Shown piece after piece: positions 34,073 through 42,640 of a DNA stretch of 64,000 nucleotides. Positions within the stretch are counted from its first letter, which is position 1. The number at the start of each line of letters is the position of its first letter. The notes below the pieces were generated by a model, which did not search any database, was not told the DNA's origin, and saw only the letters and a list, made by a program, of their open reading frames with translations. The position numbers and the translations under genes were made by a program. Origin of the DNA: Actinoplanes sp. L3-i22 (lineage in GTDB: Bacteria; Actinomycetota; Actinomycetes; Mycobacteriales; Micromonosporaceae); assembly GCF_019704555.1 (NCBI RefSeq), contig NZ_AP024745.1, positions 8,192,501-8,256,500 of the forward strand, written 5' to 3'.

Positions 34073-35498
34073 GTAGCCGGATCGCCACCACGGTTCCGCC
34101 CTCGTCCGCGGGGGCGGCCGTGACCGTCCCCCCGTGCTGCGTCGCGGTCTGCGCGACGATCGCCAGGCCCAGCCCAGAGCCGGGCATCGAGCGCGCCGCG
34201 GTGGCCCGGTAGAAGCGGTCGAACACGTGCGGCAGGTCCTCGGAGTCGATCCCCGGACCACTGTCGGTCACCGTGAGCGTGGCCAGGTCCGGCTCCGCGG
34301 CGGCGACCAGCCGGACCCGGACCACGGCACCCGGCGGGCTCCACTTCGCCGCGTTGTCCAGCACGTTCACCACCATCCGCTCCAGCTCGCCGGACCGGCC
34401 CGACACGGTGACCGGCTCCAGCTCCGCGTCGTACGTCAGCCCCGGCGCCCGGATCCGCACCCGGGCCACCGCCGCACCCACCACCTCGGCGAAGTCGACC
34501 GGCTCGATCGCCTCCCGGGTCGCCTCCTCACGGGACAGCTCGACCAGCTCGGTGGTGAGCGTCGCCAGCTCGCGCACCTGCGCGTCCAGGTCGGCGAGCA
34601 GCTTGGCACGCTCCTCGGGCGGCAGCCGGTGCGCCAATTCGGGCCGGCGCTCCAGCTCCAGCAGCAGCTCCACATTGGTCCGGATGCTGGTCAACGGCGT
34701 CCGCAACTCGTGCCCGGCGTCCTCCACCAGGGTCCGCTGGGCGCGGCGGGACGCGTCGATCGCGGCGAGCATCGCGTTCACCGACCGGCCCAGCCGGGCG
34801 ATCTCGTCGACCCCCTGCACCTCGATCGGATGGTCCAGGTCCTGGGTGACGGCGACCGCCTCGACCGACGACGTGAGCCGGTCGACCGGGGCCAGCCCGG
34901 CCTTGGCGACCGTACGCCCGAGGAACGCCGCACCCGCGATCCCGGCCGCGCAGCCGAGCGCGAGCAGCGCCGCGAACGCCCCGAGCACCCGGGAGCTGGC
35001 GTCCTGGTCCACGCCGACCTGCACCGCGCCGCCCCCGGTCAGCGGGAGGGTGAGCATCACGTACGAGTCCGGCCCGAGCGTGATCTTCTCCTGCACCGCC
35101 TGCTGGAGGTTCCCGGCGGCGATCTGCTTGGCGGTGTCGGTGACCGGCAGCGTGGTCCGGCTGCCACCGGACGCGGCGCCGCTCGCGTCGAGGATCTGCC
35201 AGCACGGCCCGATCTCCCGCCCGTGGTTGCCCGGCCCGCCCTTGCCCCACCCCGGGTGGTCGCCGCCGCCCCGGGTCCGGGAGGACTCGGTGGCCAGCCA
35301 CTGGGCCGGGTTCGCCGCGATCGACGCGGCGTCGCTGCTCAGCTCGGTGGTGACCTGGTGCCGCTGGATCTCCCGGACGGCGATCCAGGCGCCGGCCGCG
35401 ACGAGCAGGACGGCCGCCCCGACCGCGCCGGTGACCAGCAGCGACAGGCGGGCGTGCAGGGTGCGGGCCCGCCACCAGCGCCCGGGAAGCAGGTTCAC
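34056..35498 (-). CDS. Two-component sensor histidine kinase
   Basis: A 480-residue membrane kinase. TM1 is at about 17-40 and TM2 at about 170-195, bounding an extracellular domain with an Arg/Gly/His-rich stretch (about 88-110). HAMP follows (about 196-250), then the dimerisation domain with the phospho-acceptor His in [15 protein letters not shown], and an ATPase domain with N box VLDNAAKW, G1 DSGPGID and G2 GLGLAIV. It overlaps the response regulator by 4 bp. With the flavoprotein genes upstream it forms a four-gene operon, suggesting that it senses redox or metal conditions outside the membrane. Confidence 0.92.
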   Translation of the reverse strand: MNLLPGRWWRARTLHARLSLLVTGAVGAAVLLVAAGAWIAVREIQRHQVTTELSSDAASIAANPAQWLATESSRTRGGGDHPGWGKGGPGNHGREIGPCWQILDASGAASGGSRTTLPVTDTAKQIAAGNLQQAVQEKITLGPDSYVMLTLPLTGGGAVQVGVDQDASSRVLGAFAALLALGCAAGIAGAAFLGRTVAKAGLAPVDRLTSSVEAVAVTQDLDHPIEVQGVDEIARLGRSVNAMLAAIDASRRAQRTLVEDAGHELRTPLTSIRTNVELLLELERRPELAHRLPPEERAKLLADLDAQVRELATLTTELVELSREEATREAIEPVDFAEVVGAAVARVRIRAPGLTYDAELEPVTVSGRSGELERMVVNVLDNAAKWSPPGAVVRVRLVAAAEPDLATLTVTDSGPGIDSEDLPHVFDRFYRATAARSMPGSGLGLAIVAQTATQHGGTVTAAPADEGGTVVAIRLPVFAG

Positions 35499-36196
35499 AG
35501 CGGCTCCTCACGCAGCACGAATCCGACGCCGCGCACGGTGTGCAGCAGCCGCGGCTCGCCTTCGGACTCCAGCTTGCGCCGCAGGTAGCCCAGGTAGACG
35601 TGCAGGCTGTTGGACTGCTCGCCGAAGTCGTAGCCCCAGACCTGCTCGAACAGGGCGGCCCGGGTCAGCACCTGGCGCGGGTGCCGGAGGAACGCCTCGA
35701 GGATGTCGAACTCGGTCCGCGTCAGCTTCAACGGCCGCTCGCCGCGCTGCGCCTCCCGGGTGCGGGGATTGAGTCGTACGTCGGAAAAGATCAGCCACTC
35801 GGTCTCCACCGGCGTGCCGGCGGCCGGCGCGGTCAGCGCCGACCGGCGCAGCAGCGCCCGCATCCGGGCCAGCAGCTCCTGCAGCGCGAACGGCTTGATC
35901 AGGTAGTCGTCGGCGCCGGCGTCGAGCCCGGCGACCCGGTCGCCGACGCTGTCCCGGGCGGTGAGCATCAGCACCGGCAGCAGGACGCCGTCGGCGCGCA
36001 GCCGCCGGCAGGCCTCCAGCCCGTCCATCCGCGGCATGCTGACGTCGAGGATCAGCGCGTCCGGCTCGCCGGCCCGGACCGCGTCGAGGGCCTGCAGCCC
36101 GTCGCCGGCGATCTCCACCTGGTACCCCTCGAACCGAAGCGTGCGCGCGAGCGAGTCACGCACCGCCGCGTCGTCCTCCACCACCAGGATCCGCAT
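35495..36196 (-). CDS. OmpR/PhoB-type response regulator
   Basis: A 233-residue regulator: receiver domain (about 1-120) with phospho-acceptor Asp in [12 protein letters not shown], acidic pair VVEDD and Lys in IKPF; then a winged-helix DNA-binding domain (about 135-230) with [31 protein letters not shown] and [11 protein letters not shown]. It is coupled to the kinase gene downstream. TAAG-type direct repeats with 11-bp spacing in the promoter region at 38069-38106 may be its target. ATG 36196 opens straight into the receiver. Confidence 0.93.
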   Translation of the reverse strand: MRILVVEDDAAVRDSLARTLRFEGYQVEIAGDGLQALDAVRAGEPDALILDVSMPRMDGLEACRRLRADGVLLPVLMLTARDSVGDRVAGLDAGADDYLIKPFALQELLARMRALLRRSALTAPAAGTPVETEWLIFSDVRLNPRTREAQRGERPLKLTRTEFDILEAFLRHPRQVLTRAALFEQVWGYDFGEQSNSLHVYLGYLRRKLESEGEPRLLHTVRGVGFVLREEPL

Positions 36197-36225
36197 GCCC
36201 TCCACCCTGCCAGCACCCCCCGCGG

Positions 36226-36666
36226 TCAGGAGAGGTGGGCGGCGTCGAGCGCGGACTGCAGCGACTGCAGGTACCCGCCGCTGGTGACGGTCGCGCCGGA
36301 GACGGTGTCGATGTCCGCGCTCTGCGCGGCCAGGGTCTCCTGCACCAGGGTCGGCAGCGCGGAGGCGTTGATCTCCTGGTCCCGGCCGTTCTCGCTGGGG
36401 TAGACCGGCACCGTGACCGCGGTGATCTTGCCGTCCGCCACGGTGATCGCCACCTGCACGTCGCCCCACCGGGTCGACGCGCTGTCCCCGGTGTAGGTCT
36501 TGCCACCGGAGGCGCCGGAAGCGCCGGAAGCGCCGGTGGCGCCGCCGGTGCCCGTGGCGACCGCCGCCGTGCTGGCCGCGGCCGGGCTGTTCGTGCTGGT
36601 GCGGTAACTGAAGAGCAGCACCAGCACGGCGACGGTGGAGAGCATCCACAGGGTGATGCGACGCAT
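36226..36666 (-). CDS. Exported FMN-binding domain protein, likely flavinylated
   Basis: A 146-residue protein with an N-terminal membrane anchor (about 5-22), a Gly/Ala/Ser-rich linker and an FMN_bind domain (about 58-146). The end of the domain has [13 protein letters not shown], which matches the motif in which ApbE links FMN to a Thr. So this is an extracytosolic electron carrier. It is next to a ferric-reductase-like membrane flavoprotein (10 bp gap), the expected electron donor. An apbE gene is not present in the window. The terminal electron acceptor is unknown. Confidence 0.87.
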   Translation of the reverse strand: MRRITLWMLSTVAVLVLLFSYRTSTNSPAAASTAAVATGTGGATGASGASGASGGKTYTGDSASTRWGDVQVAITVADGKITAVTVPVYPSENGRDQEINASALPTLVQETLAAQSADIDTVSGATVTSGGYLQSLQSALDAAHLS

Positions 36667-36676
36667 CAGAGTCCTT

Positions 36677-38044
36677 TCACCAGGAGAAGAGTTCGGTGTG
36701 CAGCCGGTCGGCACGCACCCCGGCGGCCAGCGCCGCGTCGCGGGCCGACCCGGTCCAGGCCTCCGGCCCGCAGAGGTACACGTGGGCGTCCGCGATCCGC
36801 GGCTCGATCCGCCGGAGCGGGTCCGGCTGTCCGGCCAGGTCCCCGGGCAGCCAGGACGACCGGTCGCCGCGCGGCCCGAGCAGCGTCACCAGCCGCACCC
36901 CGCGGTGGGTGGCGAACCACTCCAGCTCGTCCCGGAAGGCCAGCTCGGCCTCGCTGCGGGCGCGGTAGATCAGCGTCGCCTCGCCAGGCAGGTAGGGCAG
37001 CTCGCCGAGCAGCGACAGCAGCGGCGTGACGCCGATCCCGCAGGCCATCAGCACGACCGGCCCGCCGGTGTAGCTCTCCCCGGTCAGCTTCCCGTACGGC
37101 CCCTCGACCAGCACCTTCGTACCGGGGCGCAACCGGGCGACCCGCGAGCTGCCGTCCCCCAGGTCCTTCACGGTGATCCGGAGCTGGTCCCCGTACGGCG
37201 TGGCCGACAACGAGTACGGATTCGCCCGCGTCCACCCCGCCCCGTCCAGGAACCGCCACTGGAAGAACTGCCCGGCCCGGGCCGGCAGCTCGCCCAGCCG
37301 CTCCCCGGTCAGGTAGACCGAGGTCAGCCCCGGCCCCTCCGGAACCACCCGGGTGACGACCAGCCGGTGCCGCCAGTTGCGCCAGGCCGGCACGCCGATC
37401 CGGTACGCCAGCACGGCCCCGGCCGAGACCAGGTAGAGCGTCCACCAGTACATCCGGGACCACGCCGAGCCGACGAAGTCCGTCCCGGTCCAGATCTGGT
37501 GCGGCAGCGCCAGTCCCACCCCGAGGTACGCGTAGAGGTGCAGCAGGTGCCACGACTCGTACCGCAGTTTCCGCCGCGCCGCCCGGATCGACGTCCCCAC
37601 CACCAGGACCAGCAGCAGCGTCCCGGCCGTGGCCAGCAACATCCCCGGGTACGTCCAGATCATGTCCCACAGCTCGGCGAACACGTTCGCGTGCGCCGCC
37701 GCCGCGTACCCCAGGGTGATCGTCACGATGTGCGCGACCATCAGCCAGAACGAGGTGAACCCGGTCCACCGGTGCCAGCGCGCCAGCCGGTCCTGCCCGA
37801 AGGCCCGTTCGACCAGCGGGATCCGGGCCATCAGCAGCACCTGGAGCAGCAGCAGGTCGGACGCGATCAGCCCGGTGAGCCGGCCGGCCGAGGAGAACCC
37901 GAACTGCTGCAGGCCACCGTTGCCCACCCAGAGCGCCACGACGATCAGCAGGCTGATCCCGGCCGCGACGCCGCCGGCGTCGGCGTACCAGCGCGGGGTG
38001 GCGCGTCTCGGGGTGACGTGAACGGGCACGGCGGTCGTGGTCAT
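36677..38044 (-). CDS. Ferric-reductase-like transmembrane flavoprotein with NAD(P)H-oxidoreductase domain
   Basis: A 455-residue protein. The N-terminal half has about six helices with paired His (WHRWTGFTSFWLMVAHIVT, and YESWHLLHLYAYLGVGLALPHQIW) that would hold two b-type hemes. The C-terminal half is ferredoxin-reductase-like: FAD motif NPYSLSATP, then VVLMACGIGVTPLLSLL and YLCGPEAW for NAD(P)H. Electrons would flow from cytosolic NAD(P)H through the membrane to the adjacent flavinylated protein. The ATG at 38044 (TTTAVP) is the better start; an ATG at 38062 would add six residues. It opens the operon that ends with the two-component system. Confidence 0.9.
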   Translation of the reverse strand: MTTTAVPVHVTPRRATPRWYADAGGVAAGISLLIVVALWVGNGGLQQFGFSSAGRLTGLIASDLLLLQVLLMARIPLVERAFGQDRLARWHRWTGFTSFWLMVAHIVTITLGYAAAAHANVFAELWDMIWTYPGMLLATAGTLLLVLVVGTSIRAARRKLRYESWHLLHLYAYLGVGLALPHQIWTGTDFVGSAWSRMYWWTLYLVSAGAVLAYRIGVPAWRNWRHRLVVTRVVPEGPGLTSVYLTGERLGELPARAGQFFQWRFLDGAGWTRANPYSLSATPYGDQLRITVKDLGDGSSRVARLRPGTKVLVEGPYGKLTGESYTGGPVVLMACGIGVTPLLSLLGELPYLPGEATLIYRARSEAELAFRDELEWFATHRGVRLVTLLGPRGDRSSWLPGDLAGQPDPLRRIEPRIADAHVYLCGPEAWTGSARDAALAAGVRADRLHTELFSW

Positions 38045-38208
38045 GTCCCCAAGAATCGGCATCCCGACTAAGACCCGGAGCAGTGGAAACGTAAGGGTTC
38101 GCTAAGAGCCCCGCTCTCCCAGAACCAGGACAGACGACGCACAGGTCGCACTCAGGCTGACCACCCTCAATGGGAAACACCACATGAACACAGCCTGAAG
38201 GAAACCTT

Positions 38209-38778
38209 GTGAACGCACTCCTGGCCGCAGCCGCGGACCTCTTCGCGATCGCCGTCCTCACGTTCGGCGTCTACTTCCCCCGGCACCATCGCCGCGACCT
38301 GGTCGCCGCGTTCCTCGGCGTGAACATCGGCGTGCTGGCCGTCGCCACCGTGCTCGGCCAGGAGAACGTCGGCGCCGGCCTGGGTCTCGGCCTGTTCGGC
38401 GTGCTGTCGATCATCCGGCTGCGCTCGGACGAGATCGCCCAGCACGAGGTCTCCTACTACTTCGCGGCGCTCGCGCTCGGCCTGCTCACCGGCCTCGGCG
38501 GGCTGGACGTGCTGACCGTGTCGCTGATGGCGCTGATCGTTGCCGCGCTCTGGATCGGCGACCACCCGGGCCTGTTCAAGAGCTACCGCGCGCAGACGGT
38601 CCGGCTGGACACCGCGCACACCGACGAGACCGCGCTGCGCGCCCATCTGGAGCGGGTCCTCGGCGGCACCGTGGTGAACCTGTCGATCAAGCAGGTCGAC
38701 CTGGTCAACGACAGCACGCTGGTCGAGGTCCGGTACCGCGCCCCGGCCGCGCGCACCGAGCGGATGCCGGTCGGATGA
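38209..38778 (+). CDS. DUF4956 membrane protein
   Basis: A 189-residue integral membrane protein with four or so helices in residues 1-125 and a cytosolic C-terminal ferredoxin-like part (about 130-180). YFPRHHRRDLVAAFLGVNIGVLAVATVL and GLGLFGVLSIIRLRSDEI are the family's signature stretches. The GTG at 38209 follows AAGGAAA. Its stop overlaps the VTC-domain gene, and the three-gene operon DUF4956 - VTC - Cthe_2159-like is a recurrent bacterial association. The function of the family is not established; the neighbourhood suggests membrane-bound polyphosphate or polymer chemistry at the cell surface. Confidence 0.88.
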   Translation: MNALLAAAADLFAIAVLTFGVYFPRHHRRDLVAAFLGVNIGVLAVATVLGQENVGAGLGLGLFGVLSIIRLRSDEIAQHEVSYYFAALALGLLTGLGGLDVLTVSLMALIVAALWIGDHPGLFKSYRAQTVRLDTAHTDETALRAHLERVLGGTVVNLSIKQVDLVNDSTLVEVRYRAPAARTERMPVG

Positions 38779-39506
38779 TCGCCGCGATCTCGCTGGACCG
38801 GCTGGTCGCCGCGGCCGAGCTGCTCACCCGCGTCGACCGGAAATACCTGCTCCCGGCGGCACTGCTGCCTACGGTGCTGGCGCGGCTGCCGCACGACACC
38901 CGGGCGCTGGAGATCGACGGGCGGCGCGACTTCGCGTACCGCTCGCTGTACTTCGACACCGACCGCCTGGACTGCTATCTCGGCGCGGCGCACCGGCGCC
39001 GCCGCCGCTTCAAGGTGCGGATCCGCAGCTACCTCGACTCCGGCACGGACTTCCTCGAGGTCAAGACCCGCGGTTCCCGCGGCGAGACGATCAAAAACCG
39101 GCTTGTGTACGACGCGAGCCCGGCCCTGTTGAAGCAGGTCCTGGTCACCGCCGGAGTCACCGCCGACGAGCACGCGTTCCGTCCGGTCCTGTCCACCGAC
39201 TACCGCCGGCAGACGCTGTACCTCCCGTCGACCGGCAGCCGGGTGACCGTCGACCGCGAGCTGACCTGGTCGCTGCCGGACGGCCCCGAGGTGCGCGTCC
39301 CGGACCACCTGATCGTCGAGACCAAGTCGGCCGGCGCCGCGTCCGAGATGGATCGCGTCCTCTGGGCGCTGGGCCACCGCCCGTGCTCGCTCTCCAAGTA
39401 CGCGACCGGGCTGGCCGCGCTGCGCCCCGAGCTCCCGGCGAACCGCTGGCACCCCGTTCTCAAGCGCCATTTTTCCCCGCAAAGGACTGCTCATGAGACT
39501 GCGTAA
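38775..39506 (+). CDS. VTC-domain (polyphosphate polymerase-like) protein
   Basis: A 243-residue triphosphate-tunnel enzyme of the VTC family, whose yeast member makes polyphosphate from ATP. The basic and acidic residues that line the tunnel are visible in VDRKYLLP, YRSLYFDTDRLDCY, RRRRFKVRIRSY, FLEVKTRGSRGETIKNR, VDRELTW and LIVETKS. The start overlaps DUF4956 (ATGA), and its end overlaps the lipoprotein gene by 14 bp. Polyphosphate synthesis is likely but unproven for this bacterial branch. Confidence 0.9.
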   Translation: MIAAISLDRLVAAAELLTRVDRKYLLPAALLPTVLARLPHDTRALEIDGRRDFAYRSLYFDTDRLDCYLGAAHRRRRRFKVRIRSYLDSGTDFLEVKTRGSRGETIKNRLVYDASPALLKQVLVTAGVTADEHAFRPVLSTDYRRQTLYLPSTGSRVTVDRELTWSLPDGPEVRVPDHLIVETKSAGAASEMDRVLWALGHRPCSLSKYATGLAALRPELPANRWHPVLKRHFSPQRTAHETA

Positions 39507-41280
39507 GAGATTCGTCGCCGCCGTCAGCTCGGCCGCGCTGGCCGCCGTTCTCCTCGCCGGCTGTTCGAGCGGCGCCACCGAGACCGCGACCGCGGCCACC
39601 ACCGTCGCCGCCACCTCGGTCGACGGCACCCAGAGCGCGAAGACCGTGCTCGCCGCCAACAAGCAGGCCACCGCGGCCGGCGACGTCGCCACCGACGGCG
39701 CCACGACCATCACGCTCGCCGGCACGTCGGCGAGCAGCTCGTCCGACGCTGTGAAGATCGACGGCTCGACGGTCACCATCACGGCGGCCGGCACCTACCG
39801 GATCACCGGCACGCTCAGCGACGGCCAGATCGTCGTGACCGCGCCCGACGCCACCGTCACCCTGATCCTCGACAACGCGTCGATCACCAGCTCGACCACC
39901 GCCGCGATCGCCGCGACGGACGTGGACTCGCTGGTCGTGGACCTGGCCGACGGGACCACCAACACGCTCGCCGACGCGGCCACCTACGCCGACGACGCCG
40001 ACGTGAACGCCGCCCTGTTCAGCGCCGGCGACCTGACCCTGACCGGCTCCGGGTCACTGACCGTGACCGGGAACGGCAACGACGGCATCACCAGCAAGGA
40101 CGGCCTGGTCATCGCGTCCGGGACGATCACCGTCAAGGCCAAGGACGACGGCATCCGCGGCAAGGACTACGTGGTGGTCGACGGGGGGACAATCACGGTC
40201 ACCGCGGGCGGCGACGGCCTGAAGGCCGACAACGACGAGGACGCCGATTCCGGGTACGTCGCGATCACCGCCGGCGCCGTGGCGCTGACCACCACCGGGG
40301 ACGGCGTCGACGCCGCCACCGACCTCGTCGTCACCGGCGGCGACCTGGTCGTCAAGGCCGGCGGCGGGCACACCGTCAAGCCGTCCGGCGACACGTCCGC
40401 GAAGGGCCTGAAGTCCGGCGTGATCACCGTCCTGGAGGGCGGCACGGTCACCGTCGACGCCTCCGACGACGCGATCCACAGCGACGGCGCGGTCCACCTG
40501 AACGGCGCGACGGTGAGCGTGGCCAGCGGCGACGACGGGGTGCACGCCGAGGGCCAGCAGATCATCGACGGCGGCACGGTCGAGGTGACGTCGTCGAACG
40601 AGGGCCTGGAGGGGGCCGACATCGTGCTCAACGACGGCACGGTGCACGTGGTCTCCAGCGACGACGGCGTCAACGGCGCCGGCGGCTCGTCCACCGGCTC
40701 CCAGCAGGGCGGCGGCGGTGGCGGCGAGCAGGTCGGCCCGTACAAGATCACGATCAACGGCGGGACGCTGGTCATCGACGCCGGCGGCGACGGGCTGGAC
40801 TCCAACGGGACCGCGGAGATCACCGGCGGGACGGTGGTGGTCAACGGCCCGGAGGGCAACGGGAACGGCGCGCTCGACGTCAACGGCACGTTCACGATCA
40901 GCGGCGGGACGCTGCTCGCGGCGGGCAGTGCCGGCATGGTCGTCTCGCCGGGGACCGACTCGGCGCAGGGCTGGCTCTCGGCGACGCTGGACAGCGCGGT
41001 CGCGGCCGGGACCACGATCCAGGTCGTGGACAGCGACGGAACGGTCGTGGCCAGCTATGTGACGAGCAAGTCCATTCAGAACGTGGTGTTCTCCAGCTCG
41101 AAGATCACGAGCGGGAAGACCTACACGATCTACACCGGTGGGACGGCGAGCGGGACCAGCACCGGCGGGCTCGCGGCCGCCGGGGCGCTCGGCTCGGCGA
41201 CCAAGGTCGCCACGGTCACCGCCGACCAGGCCGCCGCGGGCAGCGGCTTCGGCGGCGGAGGCGGGCGCGGGCCGCGCTGA
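39493..41280 (+). CDS. Cthe_2159-like carbohydrate-binding beta-helix lipoprotein
   Basis: A 595-residue surface lipoprotein. The signal peptide ends in VLLAGCSS (acylated Cys about 25). The body is a right-handed beta-helix built of short repeats such as DGSTVTITAAGTY, GNDGITSKDGL, DDGIRGKDYVVVDGG, DDAIHSDGAVHLNGA and DDGVHAEGQQIIDGG, typical of the Cthe_2159 family; a founding member binds cellulose or polygalacturonate and calcium. A Gly/Gln-rich hinge lies at about 405-415. It is translated with the VTC and DUF4956 genes. Glycan or polyanion binding at the cell surface fits the operon. Confidence 0.88.
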   Translation: MRLRKRFVAAVSSAALAAVLLAGCSSGATETATAATTVAATSVDGTQSAKTVLAANKQATAAGDVATDGATTITLAGTSASSSSDAVKIDGSTVTITAAGTYRITGTLSDGQIVVTAPDATVTLILDNASITSSTTAAIAATDVDSLVVDLADGTTNTLADAATYADDADVNAALFSAGDLTLTGSGSLTVTGNGNDGITSKDGLVIASGTITVKAKDDGIRGKDYVVVDGGTITVTAGGDGLKADNDEDADSGYVAITAGAVALTTTGDGVDAATDLVVTGGDLVVKAGGGHTVKPSGDTSAKGLKSGVITVLEGGTVTVDASDDAIHSDGAVHLNGATVSVASGDDGVHAEGQQIIDGGTVEVTSSNEGLEGADIVLNDGTVHVVSSDDGVNGAGGSSTGSQQGGGGGGEQVGPYKITINGGTLVIDAGGDGLDSNGTAEITGGTVVVNGPEGNGNGALDVNGTFTISGGTLLAAGSAGMVVSPGTDSAQGWLSATLDSAVAAGTTIQVVDSDGTVVASYVTSKSIQNVVFSSSKITSGKTYTIYTGGTASGTSTGGLAAAGALGSATKVATVTADQAAAGSGFGGGGGRGPR

Positions 41281-41296
41281 CCCCGGCCGCCCCGGG

Positions 41297-41367
41297 CCTG
41301 GTCAGTGCTCGACGCTGACCAGGGCCTCCCCGGGTGTGGTCAGTGATCGACGCTGACCACACCCGGG
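41297..41367. terminator. Duplicated bidirectional hairpin between convergent genes
   Basis: Two hairpins share the sequence GGTCAGTG.TCGACGCTGACC, 38 bp apart. The first has arms CCTGGTCAG/CTGACCAGG (41298-41323). The second has 15-bp arms CCCGGGTGTGGTCAG/CTGACCACACCCGGG (41329-41367) and covers the last codons of the LytR-CpsA-Psr gene. They can end transcription from both sides. Confidence 0.8.
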
Positions 41368-42446
41368 TGCGCGGTCAGGAACGGGCCGATCCGGTCCTGA
41401 TCCACCGCGGCGAAGAACGGGCCGACCGTACCGGGAAGCTTCTCGCCCTTGTAGATTCCGCCCTCGAACAGCGCCGATCCGGGCAGGCCCAGGCCGGTCA
41501 TCTGCCGGATCCGCAGTACCGCGAGCGTCTGCGCCCAGTCGGCGATGCCGTGGTTGTTGCCCACGAACGTCAGCGAGGTCCCGAGCGCACCGGTCAGCCG
41601 CACCAGCCGGCCGGGATCGGTGACGACCTTGCGCTTCAGCTTCTTCGCCAGCGCCGTCACGAACTGCCGCTGGTGCCGCTGCCGGTCGTAGTCGGAGTGC
41701 GGCAGGCCGTACCGCTGCCGCACATAGTCGAGCGCCTCCCAGCCGGTGAAGTGCACCGGTTTGTCGCTCCGGGGGTACGTCTTCTGCGCTCCGACGTACG
41801 GCCGATGGCAGTTGTCGTGTCCCGGGCACTGCGGCAGCCGGTCGCGGGACGAGCCGTCCGGTTTGCGATGCTCGGAGACGACGTTCTGATCGACGGCGAC
41901 GCTGATCCCGCCGATCGCCTCGACCAGCTCGGTGAACCCGCCGAAGTTGAGCACCGCCCCGGCGTCGAACCGCTTGATCCCGGTCACCCCGCCGATCGTC
42001 CGGGAGAGCAGCTCATAGCCCTGCTCGGGGTTGTACTTCCGCTCGCCGATCCGGCTGCCCAGCGCCATCGCGGCGTTGATCTTGGTCCGCTGGGCCGGGC
42101 TGCCGGACTTCGGGAACGCCGGGATCGTCACGACCAGGTCGCGCGGGATCGAGATCAGGTAGGCGGCGCTCCGGTCGGCCGGCACGTGCGCCACGATGAT
42201 CGAGTCGGCCAGCGGCGCGGTGTGGTCGTCCCGCGGGTCGATGCCGACCAGCAGAATGTTCAGCGGCCCGCTGATCGTCGTCAAGTTCAGCGGCCCGCGG
42301 ATCGTCGTCATGTTCAGCGGCCCGCGGATCGTCGTCATGTTCAGCGGCCCGCGGATCGTCGTCGCCGCGACCGCGACGCCCGGTGCCGCCAGGACACACG
42401 CGAGGGCGGCCCCGCACCACGCCCACCGCTTCTTCACCCTCGTCAT
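41340..42446 (-). CDS. LytR-CpsA-Psr (LCP) family cell-wall glycopolymer ligase
   Basis: A 368-residue membrane-anchored LCP protein, a class that joins wall glycopolymers to peptidoglycan. A short cytosolic start (MTRVKKRWAW) and one membrane anchor (about 9-30) are followed by four copies of a nine-residue unit (TTIRGPLNM, with small changes) and then the LCP domain: ILLVGIDPRDDH, ADSIIVAHV, LISIPRDLVV with the catalytic Arg, and FTGWEALDYVRQRYGLPHSDYDRQRHQRQF. The repeat is unusual and lies just outside the membrane. ATG 42446 is preferred over 42482. The stop codon is inside a duplicated hairpin. Confidence 0.9.
   Translation of the reverse strand: MTRVKKRWAWCGAALACVLAAPGVAVAATTIRGPLNMTTIRGPLNMTTIRGPLNLTTISGPLNILLVGIDPRDDHTAPLADSIIVAHVPADRSAAYLISIPRDLVVTIPAFPKSGSPAQRTKINAAMALGSRIGERKYNPEQGYELLSRTIGGVTGIKRFDAGAVLNFGGFTELVEAIGGISVAVDQNVVSEHRKPDGSSRDRLPQCPGHDNCHRPYVGAQKTYPRSDKPVHFTGWEALDYVRQRYGLPHSDYDRQRHQRQFVTALAKKLKRKVVTDPGRLVRLTGALGTSLTFVGNNHGIADWAQTLAVLRIRQMTGLGLPGSALFEGGIYKGEKLPGTVGPFFAAVDQDRIGPFLTAHPGVVSVDH
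42257..42364. repeat. In-frame tandem repeat, 27 bp x 4, inside the LCP gene
   Basis: Four units (42257, 42284, 42311, 42338) of 27 bp read TGTTCAGCGGCCCGCGGATC plus GTCGTCA with only one to three changes. On the minus strand they encode four TTI(R/S)GPLN(M/L/I) units. The near-identity of the DNA points to a recent expansion. Confidence 0.93.
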
Positions 42447-42550
42447 CAGCGGATCGTGGCACGCGGAACGGACATCCCGCACTTTATCCGCTTATATCTC
42501 GATCAAGCGAGGGAGCGCCAACCCAACGCCTGCCGGCCAGGCGCCGCGCT

Positions 42551-42640
42551 GGCCAGGCGCCGGCGAACCACGCTGTGCCGGTCAGGCGCCGCACTGGCCA
42601 GACGCCGGGCGAACCACGCCGTGCCGGTCAGGCGCCCAGA
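42551..42640. repeat. 45-bp duplication across the 3' end of the metallo-hydrolase gene
   Basis: The block GGCCAG.CGCCGG.CGAACCACGC.GTGCCGGTCAGGCGCC occurs at 42551 and again at 42596, 45 bp apart. The second copy contains the stop codon (minus strand, TGA 42630-42628) of the next gene. The rest of the 42447-42627 gap shows no gene. Confidence 0.75.
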
